DNA of 57,475 bases, taken from Mycolicibacter kumamotonensis. GTDB taxonomy: Bacteria > Actinomycetota > Actinomycetes > Mycobacteriales > Mycobacteriaceae. A model generated the notes under the pieces. The model was given only the letters and a program-made list of their open reading frames with translations, searched no databases and had not been told where the DNA came from. The position numbers and the translations under genes are program-made. The first letter of the stretch is position 1. Every line of letters begins with the position of its first letter. This document shows positions 33,203-39,390 of the stretch, in pieces. The DNA lies in contig NZ_MVHU01000030.1 in NCBI RefSeq assembly GCF_002086285.1, positions 1 to 57,475 on the forward strand, read 5' to 3'.

Positions 33203-34552
33203 ATGAAGATGGCAAGTTCGCCACACGTGGAAATGAGTGAGGTATACACAGCCGCGTCGACGAAGCTGGGGAACATCAACATTCCGTTCCCTGAGAATTT
33301 CCAGGGCGCGACCGCGACCAAACTTCAAGAGATGAACGCGGCGATGAACCAGTTCTTGGCGTCCACCGCGGATCATCTGAGCAGCATGGGCACGATCACG
33401 TCCACGCAGGGCACAGCGGACGGAGACCTCGACAAGGCTCCGAAGCCCAAGGTTGTCGAGGCGAAGGAGAATAAGGCGAAGGTGCTGGAGATGCGCGCCA
33501 AGGCGACTCCGACCTCCGCCAACAAGACGGCGGCGAAGGCAGCCCAAACCGACGCCGACGACACCCGCCAGCAGCGTGAGGCGGCTCTCGCGAAACACGA
33601 GGCGGCGTCCACGGAAACCGCCGCGAAGATGAACGGACTCACGCCGCCCACCGCGCCGAACATCCCAGGCAGCCCGACGTACGACCCTTCAAAGCCGTTC
33701 AGTGCCCCGACAGGAGGGGAAGAGGGCTCGGGAAGCCTCGGAGACGGGGTCCCGACCGAGGCGCAGCCGATGAACAATCCCCCGTCCAGCTCTCCCTCCG
33801 ACACGGATGGTGCTGGCGACCCGTCAACTGGCGGCGGACCGTCCTCCAGTTCACCGTCAACAGGCGGTGGAGACGACCCCAGCAACGACCCCTCGAAAGC
33901 GGGAACGCAGCTCAGCGGAGACAACAACGCCGGACAGAACCCGTCAGCCCTTCAGCAGGGACAGGGTCAACCGCAGGGTCAGGGCGCACAACCAGGCGGC
34001 GGCACCGGCGCGCCGAGCACTGGTGCAGGGAACATGCTGGGTACCCCTGGCGCGACGTTGCCGAAAGACGACAAGAAGAAGCGAGACCCGAAGGACGACT
34101 TGCCCGCCTACGGCGCGGGCGCAGCGGCGGGCGGAGCCGCTGGTGCAGCCGCCGCGGCTGGGGGTGTCGGTTCGTCCGTGAGTGGTGTCGGAACCAACAC
34201 CAAGATTTCAGGCGCGGGACTCACCGCACCTACGCCGATTGGCGCGAAGGGACCGATCCCAGGTTCCCCTGGCGACTTGCAGCGCCGCGCTGGGGGCATG
34301 GGCGGTGGCGGTATGGGAGGCATGGGCGGTGGTGGCGCTGGCGGCGGAAAGTCTCGGAAAGCGGAGGGTGACCCCTCTCGCTACATCGACCCGAAACAGG
34401 TCGGCGCGGACGTACTCGCGCGGACGGTCGAGGGCGGGATCGTGCAGCGCTCGAACGCCGACTACAAGAGCCCTGATGAATGGGCGGGGAATAATTTGGA
34501 GTTTGACAAGGACTTGACTCCAGATCAGAACCGCGACAACAATCACCGATGA
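33203..34552 (+). CDS. Large Gly/Ser/Pro-rich protein, type VII substrate-like
   Basis: 449 aa (ATG 33209 is an alternative). The N-terminal helical part holds ENFQGATATKLQEMNAAM, where FQG occupies a WxG-like turn between helices. A long Pro/Ser/Gly/Asp linker (about 140-290) and an Ala/Gly segment follow, then GGMGGGGMGGMGG and a C-terminal YKSPDEW (YxxxD). The Gly-Met repeat and tail resemble actinobacterial PPE/Esp-type substrates. The element has no ESX genes, so export would need the host system. Substrate status is inferred. Confidence 0.55.
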   Translation: MKMASSPHVEMSEVYTAASTKLGNINIPFPENFQGATATKLQEMNAAMNQFLASTADHLSSMGTITSTQGTADGDLDKAPKPKVVEAKENKAKVLEMRAKATPTSANKTAAKAAQTDADDTRQQREAALAKHEAASTETAAKMNGLTPPTAPNIPGSPTYDPSKPFSAPTGGEEGSGSLGDGVPTEAQPMNNPPSSSPSDTDGAGDPSTGGGPSSSSPSTGGGDDPSNDPSKAGTQLSGDNNAGQNPSALQQGQGQPQGQGAQPGGGTGAPSTGAGNMLGTPGATLPKDDKKKRDPKDDLPAYGAGAAAGGAAGAAAAAGGVGSSVSGVGTNTKISGAGLTAPTPIGAKGPIPGSPGDLQRRAGGMGGGGMGGMGGGGAGGGKSRKAEGDPSRYIDPKQVGADVLARTVEGGIVQRSNADYKSPDEWAGNNLEFDKDLTPDQNRDNNHR

Positions 34553-34574
34553 CGTGAGCTGCGGAAACGTGCCT

Positions 34575-34590
34575 GAAAATGGCACGTCCC
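34575..34590. repeat. 16-bp direct repeat, copy 2
   Basis: Identical to 21998-22013. Here it is part of an inverted repeat ACGTGCC/GGCACGT (34567-34573 / 34581-34587), 56 bp before the protease start. Confidence 0.45.
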
Positions 34591-34633
34591 TACGCCGAAA
34601 CGGGAATTAGGAAATGAAATACAAAAGAGACGG

Positions 34634-34639
34634 TATTCT
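34634..34639 (+). promoter_or_regulatory. -10 box of lipoprotein protease (leaderless)
   Basis: TATTCT ends 7 nt before ATG 34647, pointing to a leaderless mRNA and favouring that start over the upstream ATG at 34614. Confidence 0.45.
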
Positions 34640-34646
34640 AGTGCAT

Positions 34647-35384
34647 ATGAACACGAGAAAGCAAAAGGTAATGGCGGCGGGGTTTATCGCCCTCGCGGCT
34701 ATCTCCTCCGCTGCGTGTTCGTCTCACACGGACGGACACGCAGCCGTGAGCGTGGCTCCGTCAACGGCTGCATCTCCGTACGAGTACACCCCCAGCGTGA
34801 CGGGTACCCCGACCACCAAGCGGGCGGTCATGGAGCGGGTCAACGTCTCAGCGGTGGCGGGCATGTCCGACGGCGACGCCGTGGAAGCCGTGGCAAAGGC
34901 AGCGAAGAGCTGGTACGTCGCTGATCTGGGCGTATCCATGCCAACCGTACGGCTGGACCCGACCGATCTGACTCAGCTGAAGTGCGCGGGCGACTCGCGC
35001 ACCCACACCGACGCCGCGCGTGCGTGCCCCGCGTCGCTCCAGATCCAGTGGAGCGAGGTGTACGTGGCGAAGATGCGTGACGGCGGGGACTCCGTACACC
35101 GCGTGTACAGCGTGATGGCGCTGATGGGTCACGAGCTCGGGCACATCGCACAGACGGTCAAGGACGCCGACACCCACAATGAGCTTCAGGCTGAGTGCCT
35201 CGCGGGCGCGTTCGTACGCGCGCAAGGTGTGCCCGCCGCCGAGGCGGGACGGGGCGCGGGTACGGCCATCGCCGCCGTGGACTCGCGTTCGGGCGCACAC
35301 GATGATCTCCTCGAAGCGTTCGCCTCGGGATACGACGTGTCCAACCCCGCCGCCGTGTGGAGTACCTGCGCGGCTGTGAAGTAA
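34647..35384 (+). CDS. Lipoprotein zinc metallopeptidase
   Basis: 245 aa from ATG 34647: a lipoprotein signal (MNTRKQKVMAAGFIALAAIS, SAAC lipobox, Cys24), then a secreted domain with the zincin motif H162-E-L-G-H166 and, 16 residues on, ELQAECLAGAF whose Glu183 fits the third ligand of YpfJ-type neutral zinc peptidases. In conjugation elements surface hydrolases may help cross the wall; the substrate here is unknown. A degenerate paralogue lies at 31537-32430. Confidence 0.75.
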   Translation: MNTRKQKVMAAGFIALAAISSAACSSHTDGHAAVSVAPSTAASPYEYTPSVTGTPTTKRAVMERVNVSAVAGMSDGDAVEAVAKAAKSWYVADLGVSMPTVRLDPTDLTQLKCAGDSRTHTDAARACPASLQIQWSEVYVAKMRDGGDSVHRVYSVMALMGHELGHIAQTVKDADTHNELQAECLAGAFVRAQGVPAAEAGRGAGTAIAAVDSRSGAHDDLLEAFASGYDVSNPAAVWSTCAAVK

Positions 35385-35397
35385 CCCCGACACACGC

Positions 35398-35434
35398 AAA
35401 CGGGAGCCTGGTCTGGTTGACCAGGCTCCCGTTT
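35398..35434. terminator. Bidirectional terminator (16-bp perfect stem)
   Basis: AAACGGGAGCCTGGTC (35398-35413) pairs perfectly with 35419-35434 around TGGTT. The A/T ends act as T-runs in both directions, between convergent genes. Confidence 0.9.
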
Positions 35435-35446
35435 CGCGTTCAGGGG

Positions 35447-35941
35447 TCAGGGAGTTACCACCGCCACCTCCGCCGCGCCCATCGCCTCCACGATGGCGTG
35501 CAGGGCTGTGCGGTCCACGGTCCACGCGCCCGTCTCCTCGTACTGGTCGAGCAGCTCCAGCGCGCGGCTGTAGTCGAAGAGCCAGAGTTTCCCGTCCAGC
35601 GTCCCGTGCACGGCGGCGAGGGACTCGCCCGCCCGTACCCGCTCGTGCAGGCGCGTCGTGGACGCTTCCATGTCGCCGCGCAGGAGCGTGATGCCCTCTG
35701 TCACGAGTGCCTGGGCGCGGTAGAACTCCTCTCCGAGCCGCGCGAGGCGCTCCACGGTCACACGCGCCTCGGGCGCGTCATCCTCGGCGCGCGCAACGGC
35801 TAGCGTCACGGCCGCGCGGGTGCAGGCGTCGCTGAGGGCGTCGAGCTCATGGAGCCGCGGGAGCAGGGTCCATGAGGCGTGGACCTCGTTCTTCATTGTC
35901 TCCGCGAGGATTTCGAGGTGTTCTGGGGTTTCGATGTTCAC
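35447..35941 (-). CDS. Hypothetical helical protein (element)
   Basis: GTG at 35941 behind AAAGAGAGA gives a 164-aa helical protein (TPEHLEILAETMKNEVHASWTLLPRLHELDALSDACTRAAVTLAVARAEDD). The longer frame upstream is Arg/Pro-rich and covers another gene, so it was rejected. No domain recognised. Third gene of a minus-strand set headed by a HTH gene. Confidence 0.6.
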   Translation of the reverse strand: MNIETPEHLEILAETMKNEVHASWTLLPRLHELDALSDACTRAAVTLAVARAEDDAPEARVTVERLARLGEEFYRAQALVTEGITLLRGDMEASTTRLHERVRAGESLAAVHGTLDGKLWLFDYSRALELLDQYEETGAWTVDRTALHAIVEAMGAAEVAVVTP

Positions 35942-36011
35942 GTTGGGGGTCTCTCTTTCTCTTGTTTGTTTCGGGGCTCCCTCCTTCCAGCGGGGCGTTT
36001 TCCGTTGTGGA

Positions 36012-36194
36012 TCAACTGGCAGCGGGAAGCATCCCCTGGAACATCTCCACGGGCCACTCCTGCTCGCGGCACACCTCCCACGCTTCGCGCGCCGCGTCGA
36101 GCCAGTCCACCTCGGCGCTCGACGGGTCGGACACCGTCGCCACGGCGCGCGTCCACGCGATCTGTTCCTCTTCGGGGGCGTTTCCAAGATTCAC
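36012..36194 (-). CDS. Small hypothetical protein (element)
   Basis: 60 aa, acidic, helical (EEEQIAWTRAVATVSDPSSAEVDWLDAAREAWEVCREQEWPVEMF). Starts 4 bp after the HTH gene upstream; likely cotranscribed. Unknown function. Confidence 0.55.
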   Translation of the reverse strand: MNLGNAPEEEQIAWTRAVATVSDPSSAEVDWLDAAREAWEVCREQEWPVEMFQGMLPAAS

Positions 36195-36198
36195 TGTG

Positions 36199-36417
36199 TC
36201 AGTCCTTCTCGCCGCGCCTGATCTTGGAAACCTGCGCGGGGGAAAACCCGCACGCTTCGGCGACGCGGGTCGGTGGGATTCCCGCGTGAGCCCTGATCAG
36301 CTCGCCGCGTTCACGGGTGATGGCGCGGCGTTTCTCGGTGTACGCCGCCGCGCGGCGGGTCAGCCGCCGCATTTCAACCAGAGCCTCATGCTCTGCTTCA
36401 GTGGGAAAGTATCTCAT
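36199..36417 (-). CDS. Small HTH regulator of a divergent switch
   Basis: 72 aa with a basic helical first half and HTH PTRVAEACGFSPAQVSKIRRG at 49-69. ATG lies 6 nt after an extended -10 (TGCTATACT on the minus strand), so it is probably leaderless. Two identical-type palindromes TTAACCC-N-TGGGTT in the adjacent divergent promoter region are the likely operators. Confidence 0.7.
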   Translation of the reverse strand: MRYFPTEAEHEALVEMRRLTRRAAAYTEKRRAITRERGELIRAHAGIPPTRVAEACGFSPAQVSKIRRGEKD

Positions 36418-36423
36418 GGACTA

Positions 36424-36535
36424 AGTATAGCATAACCTTAACCCGTGGGTTGATGAAATGTACATCCTACCTGTCATTATGGCAAAACTCTAAAGGGGCG
36501 TGTCTTAACCCTTGGGTTAGGTTTCAAGATACACT
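36424..36535. promoter_or_regulatory. Divergent promoters with twin operators
   Basis: AACCCGTGGGTT (36440-36451) and AACCCTTGGGTT (36507-36518) are near-identical 12-bp palindromes, each with TT before it. The first overlaps the -35 region of the minus-strand promoter (-10 at 36424-36429) and the second the -35 region of the plus-strand promoter (TACACT, 36530-36535). Both start codons follow their -10 by 6 nt. Confidence 0.65.
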
Positions 36536-36541
36536 TTAAGC

Positions 36542-36922
36542 ATGAACAACGAGATCTTCAACACCGACCTGACCGCCCTCCTCCGCTACGCCGCTGCGGG
36601 TACCGAAGACGCCCTCCGCGAATACCTGACCGCCGCTACCGACGACAACGCCGCCCTGCCCGACGCCGACAACACCGACTGGATGGCGGTGGTGCCTGGA
36701 TTCGACGGGCGCGACGCCCTCCGCCTGGACCTCGCGTACTTCGACGCCGAGGAGCTCCGCGTGACCCCGACCCTGCTGGGCATCGCCGCCGCGTGGCTCG
36801 TAGGCGCGCAGATGCTGCACACGCCCGAGTACCGCGCCGAGTACCGCGAGCAGTACCTCAAGGCGCTGGGCGAGCTGTGGTGCCCCGCCGACGGCGTGGA
36901 CAACTCCGCCTGGGCCGCGTAG
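36542..36922 (+). CDS. Hypothetical protein (element)
   Basis: 126-aa acidic protein (TDLTALLRYAAAGTEDALREYLTAATDD; TPEYRAEYREQYLKALGELW) opposite the HTH gene, with probable leaderless start. The C-terminus ends DNSAWAA. No domain recognised. Expression appears tied to the twin-operator switch. Confidence 0.6.
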   Translation: MNNEIFNTDLTALLRYAAAGTEDALREYLTAATDDNAALPDADNTDWMAVVPGFDGRDALRLDLAYFDAEELRVTPTLLGIAAAWLVGAQMLHTPEYRAEYREQYLKALGELWCPADGVDNSAWAA

Positions 36923-37052
36923 CCCGCCAAGACCCGCTCCATGCTCGCCCCCGCGCCCTGTGTACACGCTCCACGGCGCGGGGCGCGGGTTCCAAAACCC
37001 CCTGACCTGGGAGTATCTACGCCCCCTCCCCTCCCGCCGTGGGCAAAGAAGA

Positions 37053-37078
37053 ACCCGCCCTCGGCGCGGAGGGCGGGT
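37053..37078. terminator. Hairpin terminator between convergent genes
   Basis: ACCCGCCCTC (37053-37062) pairs perfectly with GAGGGCGGGT (37069-37078) around GGCGCG, between the ends of the 36542 and 37100 genes. Confidence 0.7.
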
Positions 37079-37099
37079 ACAGGGGGAACGGGGAGCGGG

Positions 37100-37342
37100 T
37101 TACACCGCCGCCAAGTCCCCGAGGTGGAGCAGCGCCGCCACGGGCGCGGAGGGCACACACCAGCGCTGCCCGATACGAAAACAGGGAACGGGGAGAGCCT
37201 CGTCCCGCGCCTGGCGGTTAACCGTGGACAGGCTCACGCCGAGCAACGCGGCGAGATCGGTCAGATCAATGGCGGGAAGGGTACGTACGCGGTGGACTGC
37301 CTCCTCTGGGGTGGGCGTCCGCCGCTGGGGCGGGTTGGGCAT
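37100..37342 (-). CDS. xis: Excisionase-like HTH protein
   Basis: 80 aa from ATG 37342 with SD AAGGAGAA 8 nt upstream. Contains DLTDLAALLGVSLSTVNRQARDEALPVPCFRIGQRWCVPSAPVAALL, the winged HTH_17 form typical of excisionases and small element regulators. It is divergent from the XRE-integrase pair, as expected for a directionality factor. A plain regulator is possible. Confidence 0.65.
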   Translation of the reverse strand: MPNPPQRRTPTPEEAVHRVRTLPAIDLTDLAALLGVSLSTVNRQARDEALPVPCFRIGQRWCVPSAPVAALLHLGDLAAV

Positions 37343-37375
37343 GTGTTCGTTCTCCTTGGTCTGTTTGCCAGAGCA

Positions 37376-37430
37376 TATCACGTGTGACACAGGAGTTGCT
37401 CCGTGATACAGAACGGGCACGTGCTACCTT
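37376..37430. promoter_or_regulatory. Divergent operator/promoter region of xis and regulator-int
   Basis: TATCACG (37376-37382) and CGTGATA (37402-37408) form an inverted repeat with a nested GGAG/CTCC. TACCTT (37425-37430) ends 6 nt before ATG 37437, indicating a leaderless regulator mRNA. Confidence 0.5.
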
Positions 37431-37436
37431 CAGAGC

Positions 37437-37850
37437 ATGACCGCCGATACCCCGCCCCGCGACACCTCGGCGGTGGTGGGCGTGAATCTGGCGCGGCTCC
37501 GCGCCGATACCCGCCATACAACGCGCACCCTCGCCGCTGAGGTGGGCGCGACGGGGCTGCGTATGTCGTCCAGCGGGATCACCGACATAGAGAGGGGACG
37601 CCGCGCCGTGAGCGTGGACCAACTCACCGCCCTGGCGGTGTGCCTCGGGGTGTCACCGCTCGCGCTGCTCACCCCGCTGCCCGAGTACCCCGACGCGGTT
37701 ATCGCCCTCACGGGTACCCCGTCACGTCCCGCCGCGTCGCTGTACCGCTGGCTGCGAGGCGAGCAGGCTCTGAACGACGAGACCCTGGACGCTTACGAGC
37801 GGGCGACGTTCCGCCGCCGTTCCACCCCGCCCTGGACTTGGGAGACGTAG
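37437..37850 (+). CDS. XRE-family repressor
   Basis: 137 aa. HTH of XRE type: VVGVNLARLRADTRHTTRTLAAEVGATGLRMSSSGITDIERGRRAVSVDQLTALAVCLGVSPLALL (about 13-80), then a Pro/Arg-rich tail. It is 3 bp upstream of the integrase, so one transcript is likely; it probably controls integration/excision genes. Confidence 0.8.
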   Translation: MTADTPPRDTSAVVGVNLARLRADTRHTTRTLAAEVGATGLRMSSSGITDIERGRRAVSVDQLTALAVCLGVSPLALLTPLPEYPDAVIALTGTPSRPAASLYRWLRGEQALNDETLDAYERATFRRRSTPPWTWET

Positions 37851-37853
37851 CGC

Positions 37854-39068
37854 ATGGCTGGACGACCGACACTGGAGATTGGCACGCACGGCGACATCGC
37901 CGTGTACCCCGTGAAAGGGAAGGAGGGCGTGTACGAAGCGGCGACCCGCTACCGCGACTCTGACGGCAAGACCCGCAAGGTGGGCGCGCGCGGCGCTACG
38001 GCCGCGAAGGCGAAGGCGGCCCTGCGCGAGCGCCTCCGAGACCGCGCTGCCCGCACCGAATCCGACACCCTCACGCCCGACTCCACGGTGGAAGCCCTGG
38101 TACGGCAATGGCTCGCCACGCTGGAGCCGAAACGCCGCAGCGTGACCGAGGTCCGCGCAGGCTCCCTGGCTGACGGGACGGTCGACTCGTACATTGACAC
38201 CGCCGAGCGGTTCGTCATCCCTGGCATGGGCGCGGTACGCCTGCGGGAGCTCTCCACGCAGCGCGCCCAGGCGTACCTGTCGAAGACCACGTCGAACCGC
38301 CACCACATCAGGACCGTGCTCATGCAAGCCTGTACGTGGGGCGTACGAATGGGGGCGCTCACGCACAACCCCGTACGGGACACCGAACCGCCTCCCCCGT
38401 CACGGCCCGACCGCCGCGTGCTCGACGTGGACGACATCATGGAGCTCGCCCGTCGAACCGTGGAGTACACGCAGCGCCCGCCAGGGAAGGGTGGACCCCC
38501 TCGCGGTAGCGACATCTTGGAGATCATCGCCCTGCTGATGGCGACGGGCGAGCGCACAGGCGAGGTGCTCGGGCTGCGCTGGGAGGATGTGGCGTACCTG
38601 GACGACGAGACCCGCCCCGCCGCCGTGACTATCGCGGGGAAGGTCTCACACGGCAAGTACGAGCTCTTCCCCAAGTCAGAGCACGGCTACAGGACCCTGC
38701 AACTCCCCTCGTACGGGCGGGAAGCCCTGCTGCGTATGCGGGCGCGGGGACTCCCCTTCCCGTGGGTCTTCCCGTCACGGGCGGGCACGCCGCGATGGAA
38801 CAACAACGTGAACCGCACCTGGCGCGAGATCAGGGGTGCAGACTACGACTGGGTCGTCCCGCGCTCCTTCCGCAAGACCGCCGCCACGGCGGTAGAGGCG
38901 GAGTACGGGGCTGACGCGGCGGCGGCACAGCTGGGGCACGCCTCCCCTGATGTGACACGGCGGCATTACATCCGCCGCGCCATCGAAGTGGCTGACCACA
39001 GCGCGGCGTTGGAGCGCTTCGATCCGTTTTCGTTCGATAACCGTTCGAGCGAGGCGGTTCAGGGTTAG
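37854..39068 (+). CDS. int: Tyrosine recombinase (integrase)
   Basis: 404 aa. An Arg/Lys-rich N-terminal arm-binding region, a SAM-like core-binding domain (about 75-175) and catalytic residues R234 (GERTGE), K274 (FPKSE), R340 (RSFRKT), H362 (LGHAS) and nucleophile Y372 (RRHYI). The usual His of the HxxR box is Arg337 here (PRSFRKT), an uncommon substitution. The gene ends 35 bp before attR, and arm site copy 39030-39051 lies within its last codons. It is expected to recombine the 37-bp tRNA-Arg core. Confidence 0.93.
   Translation: MAGRPTLEIGTHGDIAVYPVKGKEGVYEAATRYRDSDGKTRKVGARGATAAKAKAALRERLRDRAARTESDTLTPDSTVEALVRQWLATLEPKRRSVTEVRAGSLADGTVDSYIDTAERFVIPGMGAVRLRELSTQRAQAYLSKTTSNRHHIRTVLMQACTWGVRMGALTHNPVRDTEPPPPSRPDRRVLDVDDIMELARRTVEYTQRPPGKGGPPRGSDILEIIALLMATGERTGEVLGLRWEDVAYLDDETRPAAVTIAGKVSHGKYELFPKSEHGYRTLQLPSYGREALLRMRARGLPFPWVFPSRAGTPRWNNNVNRTWREIRGADYDWVVPRSFRKTAATAVEAEYGADAAAAQLGHASPDVTRRHYIRRAIEVADHSAALERFDPFSFDNRSSEAVQG
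39030..39051. other. Right arm-type recombination site
   Basis: TCGTTCGATAACCGTTCGAG (39030-39049) matches 14328-14347 at 19 of 20 positions, with two CGTTCGA heptamers 11 bp apart, 54 bp from the attachment core. It is embedded in the integrase coding end (Ser-Phe-Asp-Asn-Arg-Ser-Ser). Confidence 0.6.
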
Positions 39069-39103
39069 TGAGCGGGGCTAAACACCGCTCTGACCTGTGC
39101 TGC

Positions 39104-39140
39104 AAGTGCGCCCGAAGGGATTCGAACCCCCAACCTTCTG
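39104..39140. repeat. attR: 37-bp attachment repeat
   Basis: Identical to 14175-14211; supplies the 3' half of the intact tRNA-Arg gene, so the host tRNA is restored on insertion. Confidence 0.95.
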
Positions 39141-39179
39141 ATCCGTAGTCAGATGCTCTATCCGTTGAGCTACGGGCGC
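39107..39179 (-). tRNA. tRNA-Arg (anticodon ACG)
   Basis: 73 nt: acceptor GCGCCCG/CGGGCGC, discriminator A, anticodon stem TCTGA/TCAGA with loop CTACGGA (ACG, A34 edited to inosine by TadA), T-arm GGGGTTCGAATCC. No encoded CCA. Integration target of the element. Confidence 0.97.
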
Positions 39180-39216
39180 CGGTCTTCAGTTGTCGGACGA
39201 GCAAGCTCGACCGTGG

Positions 39217-39304
39217 CGGAGGCGAGAGGATTTGAACCTCCGGTCCCCGGTAAGAGGACAACTCATTAGCAGTGAGTCCCATTCGGCCGCTCTGGCACGC
39301 CTCC
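39217..39304 (-). tRNA. tRNA-Ser (anticodon GCT)
   Basis: 88 nt with acceptor GGAGGCG/CGCCTCC, discriminator G, anticodon stem ACTCA/TGAGT, loop CTGCTAA (GCT) and a long variable arm (TTGTCCTC...). Lies 37 bp from tRNA-Arg. Confidence 0.96.
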
Positions 39305-39377
39305 TCGAACTCGTTGAGGGTACCGGATCGATGCCCCGGCTTCGAAACCGCGGGTTCAAGCGGGCCGGCGGCGCACA

Positions 39378-39383
39378 TATGCT
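39378..39383 (+). promoter_or_regulatory. -10 box of hisC2 (leaderless)
   Basis: TATGCT ends 7 nt before GTG 39391; this favours GTG 39391 over the ATG at 39379. Confidence 0.45.
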
Positions 39384-39390
39384 GTGGTCC

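Larger units (their letters stand above)
14175..39140. mobile_element. Integrative (AICE-like) element in tRNA-Arg(ACG)
   Basis: Perfect 37-bp direct repeats (14175-14211 and 39104-39140) bound about 25 kb. The right copy is the 3' half of the intact tRNA-Arg and the left copy is the displaced 3' fragment. The integrase gene lies next to attR. Cargo includes an excisionase-like HTH, an XRE regulator, a P-loop replication-type ATPase, a DUF2637 membrane protein, an FtsK/TraB-type translocase and exported proteins; no virion genes and no VirB4/VirD4 set are seen. Near-absence of CCGG inside, and abundance of CCGG right outside, also marks the boundaries. Conjugation is inferred, not shown. Confidence 0.93.

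Noticed and set aside
14175..39140. Prophage or T4SS-type ICE
   Set aside because: No capsid, portal, tail, lysis or terminase genes and no VirB4/relaxase were seen; a single FtsK-type motor fits AICE-like transfer.
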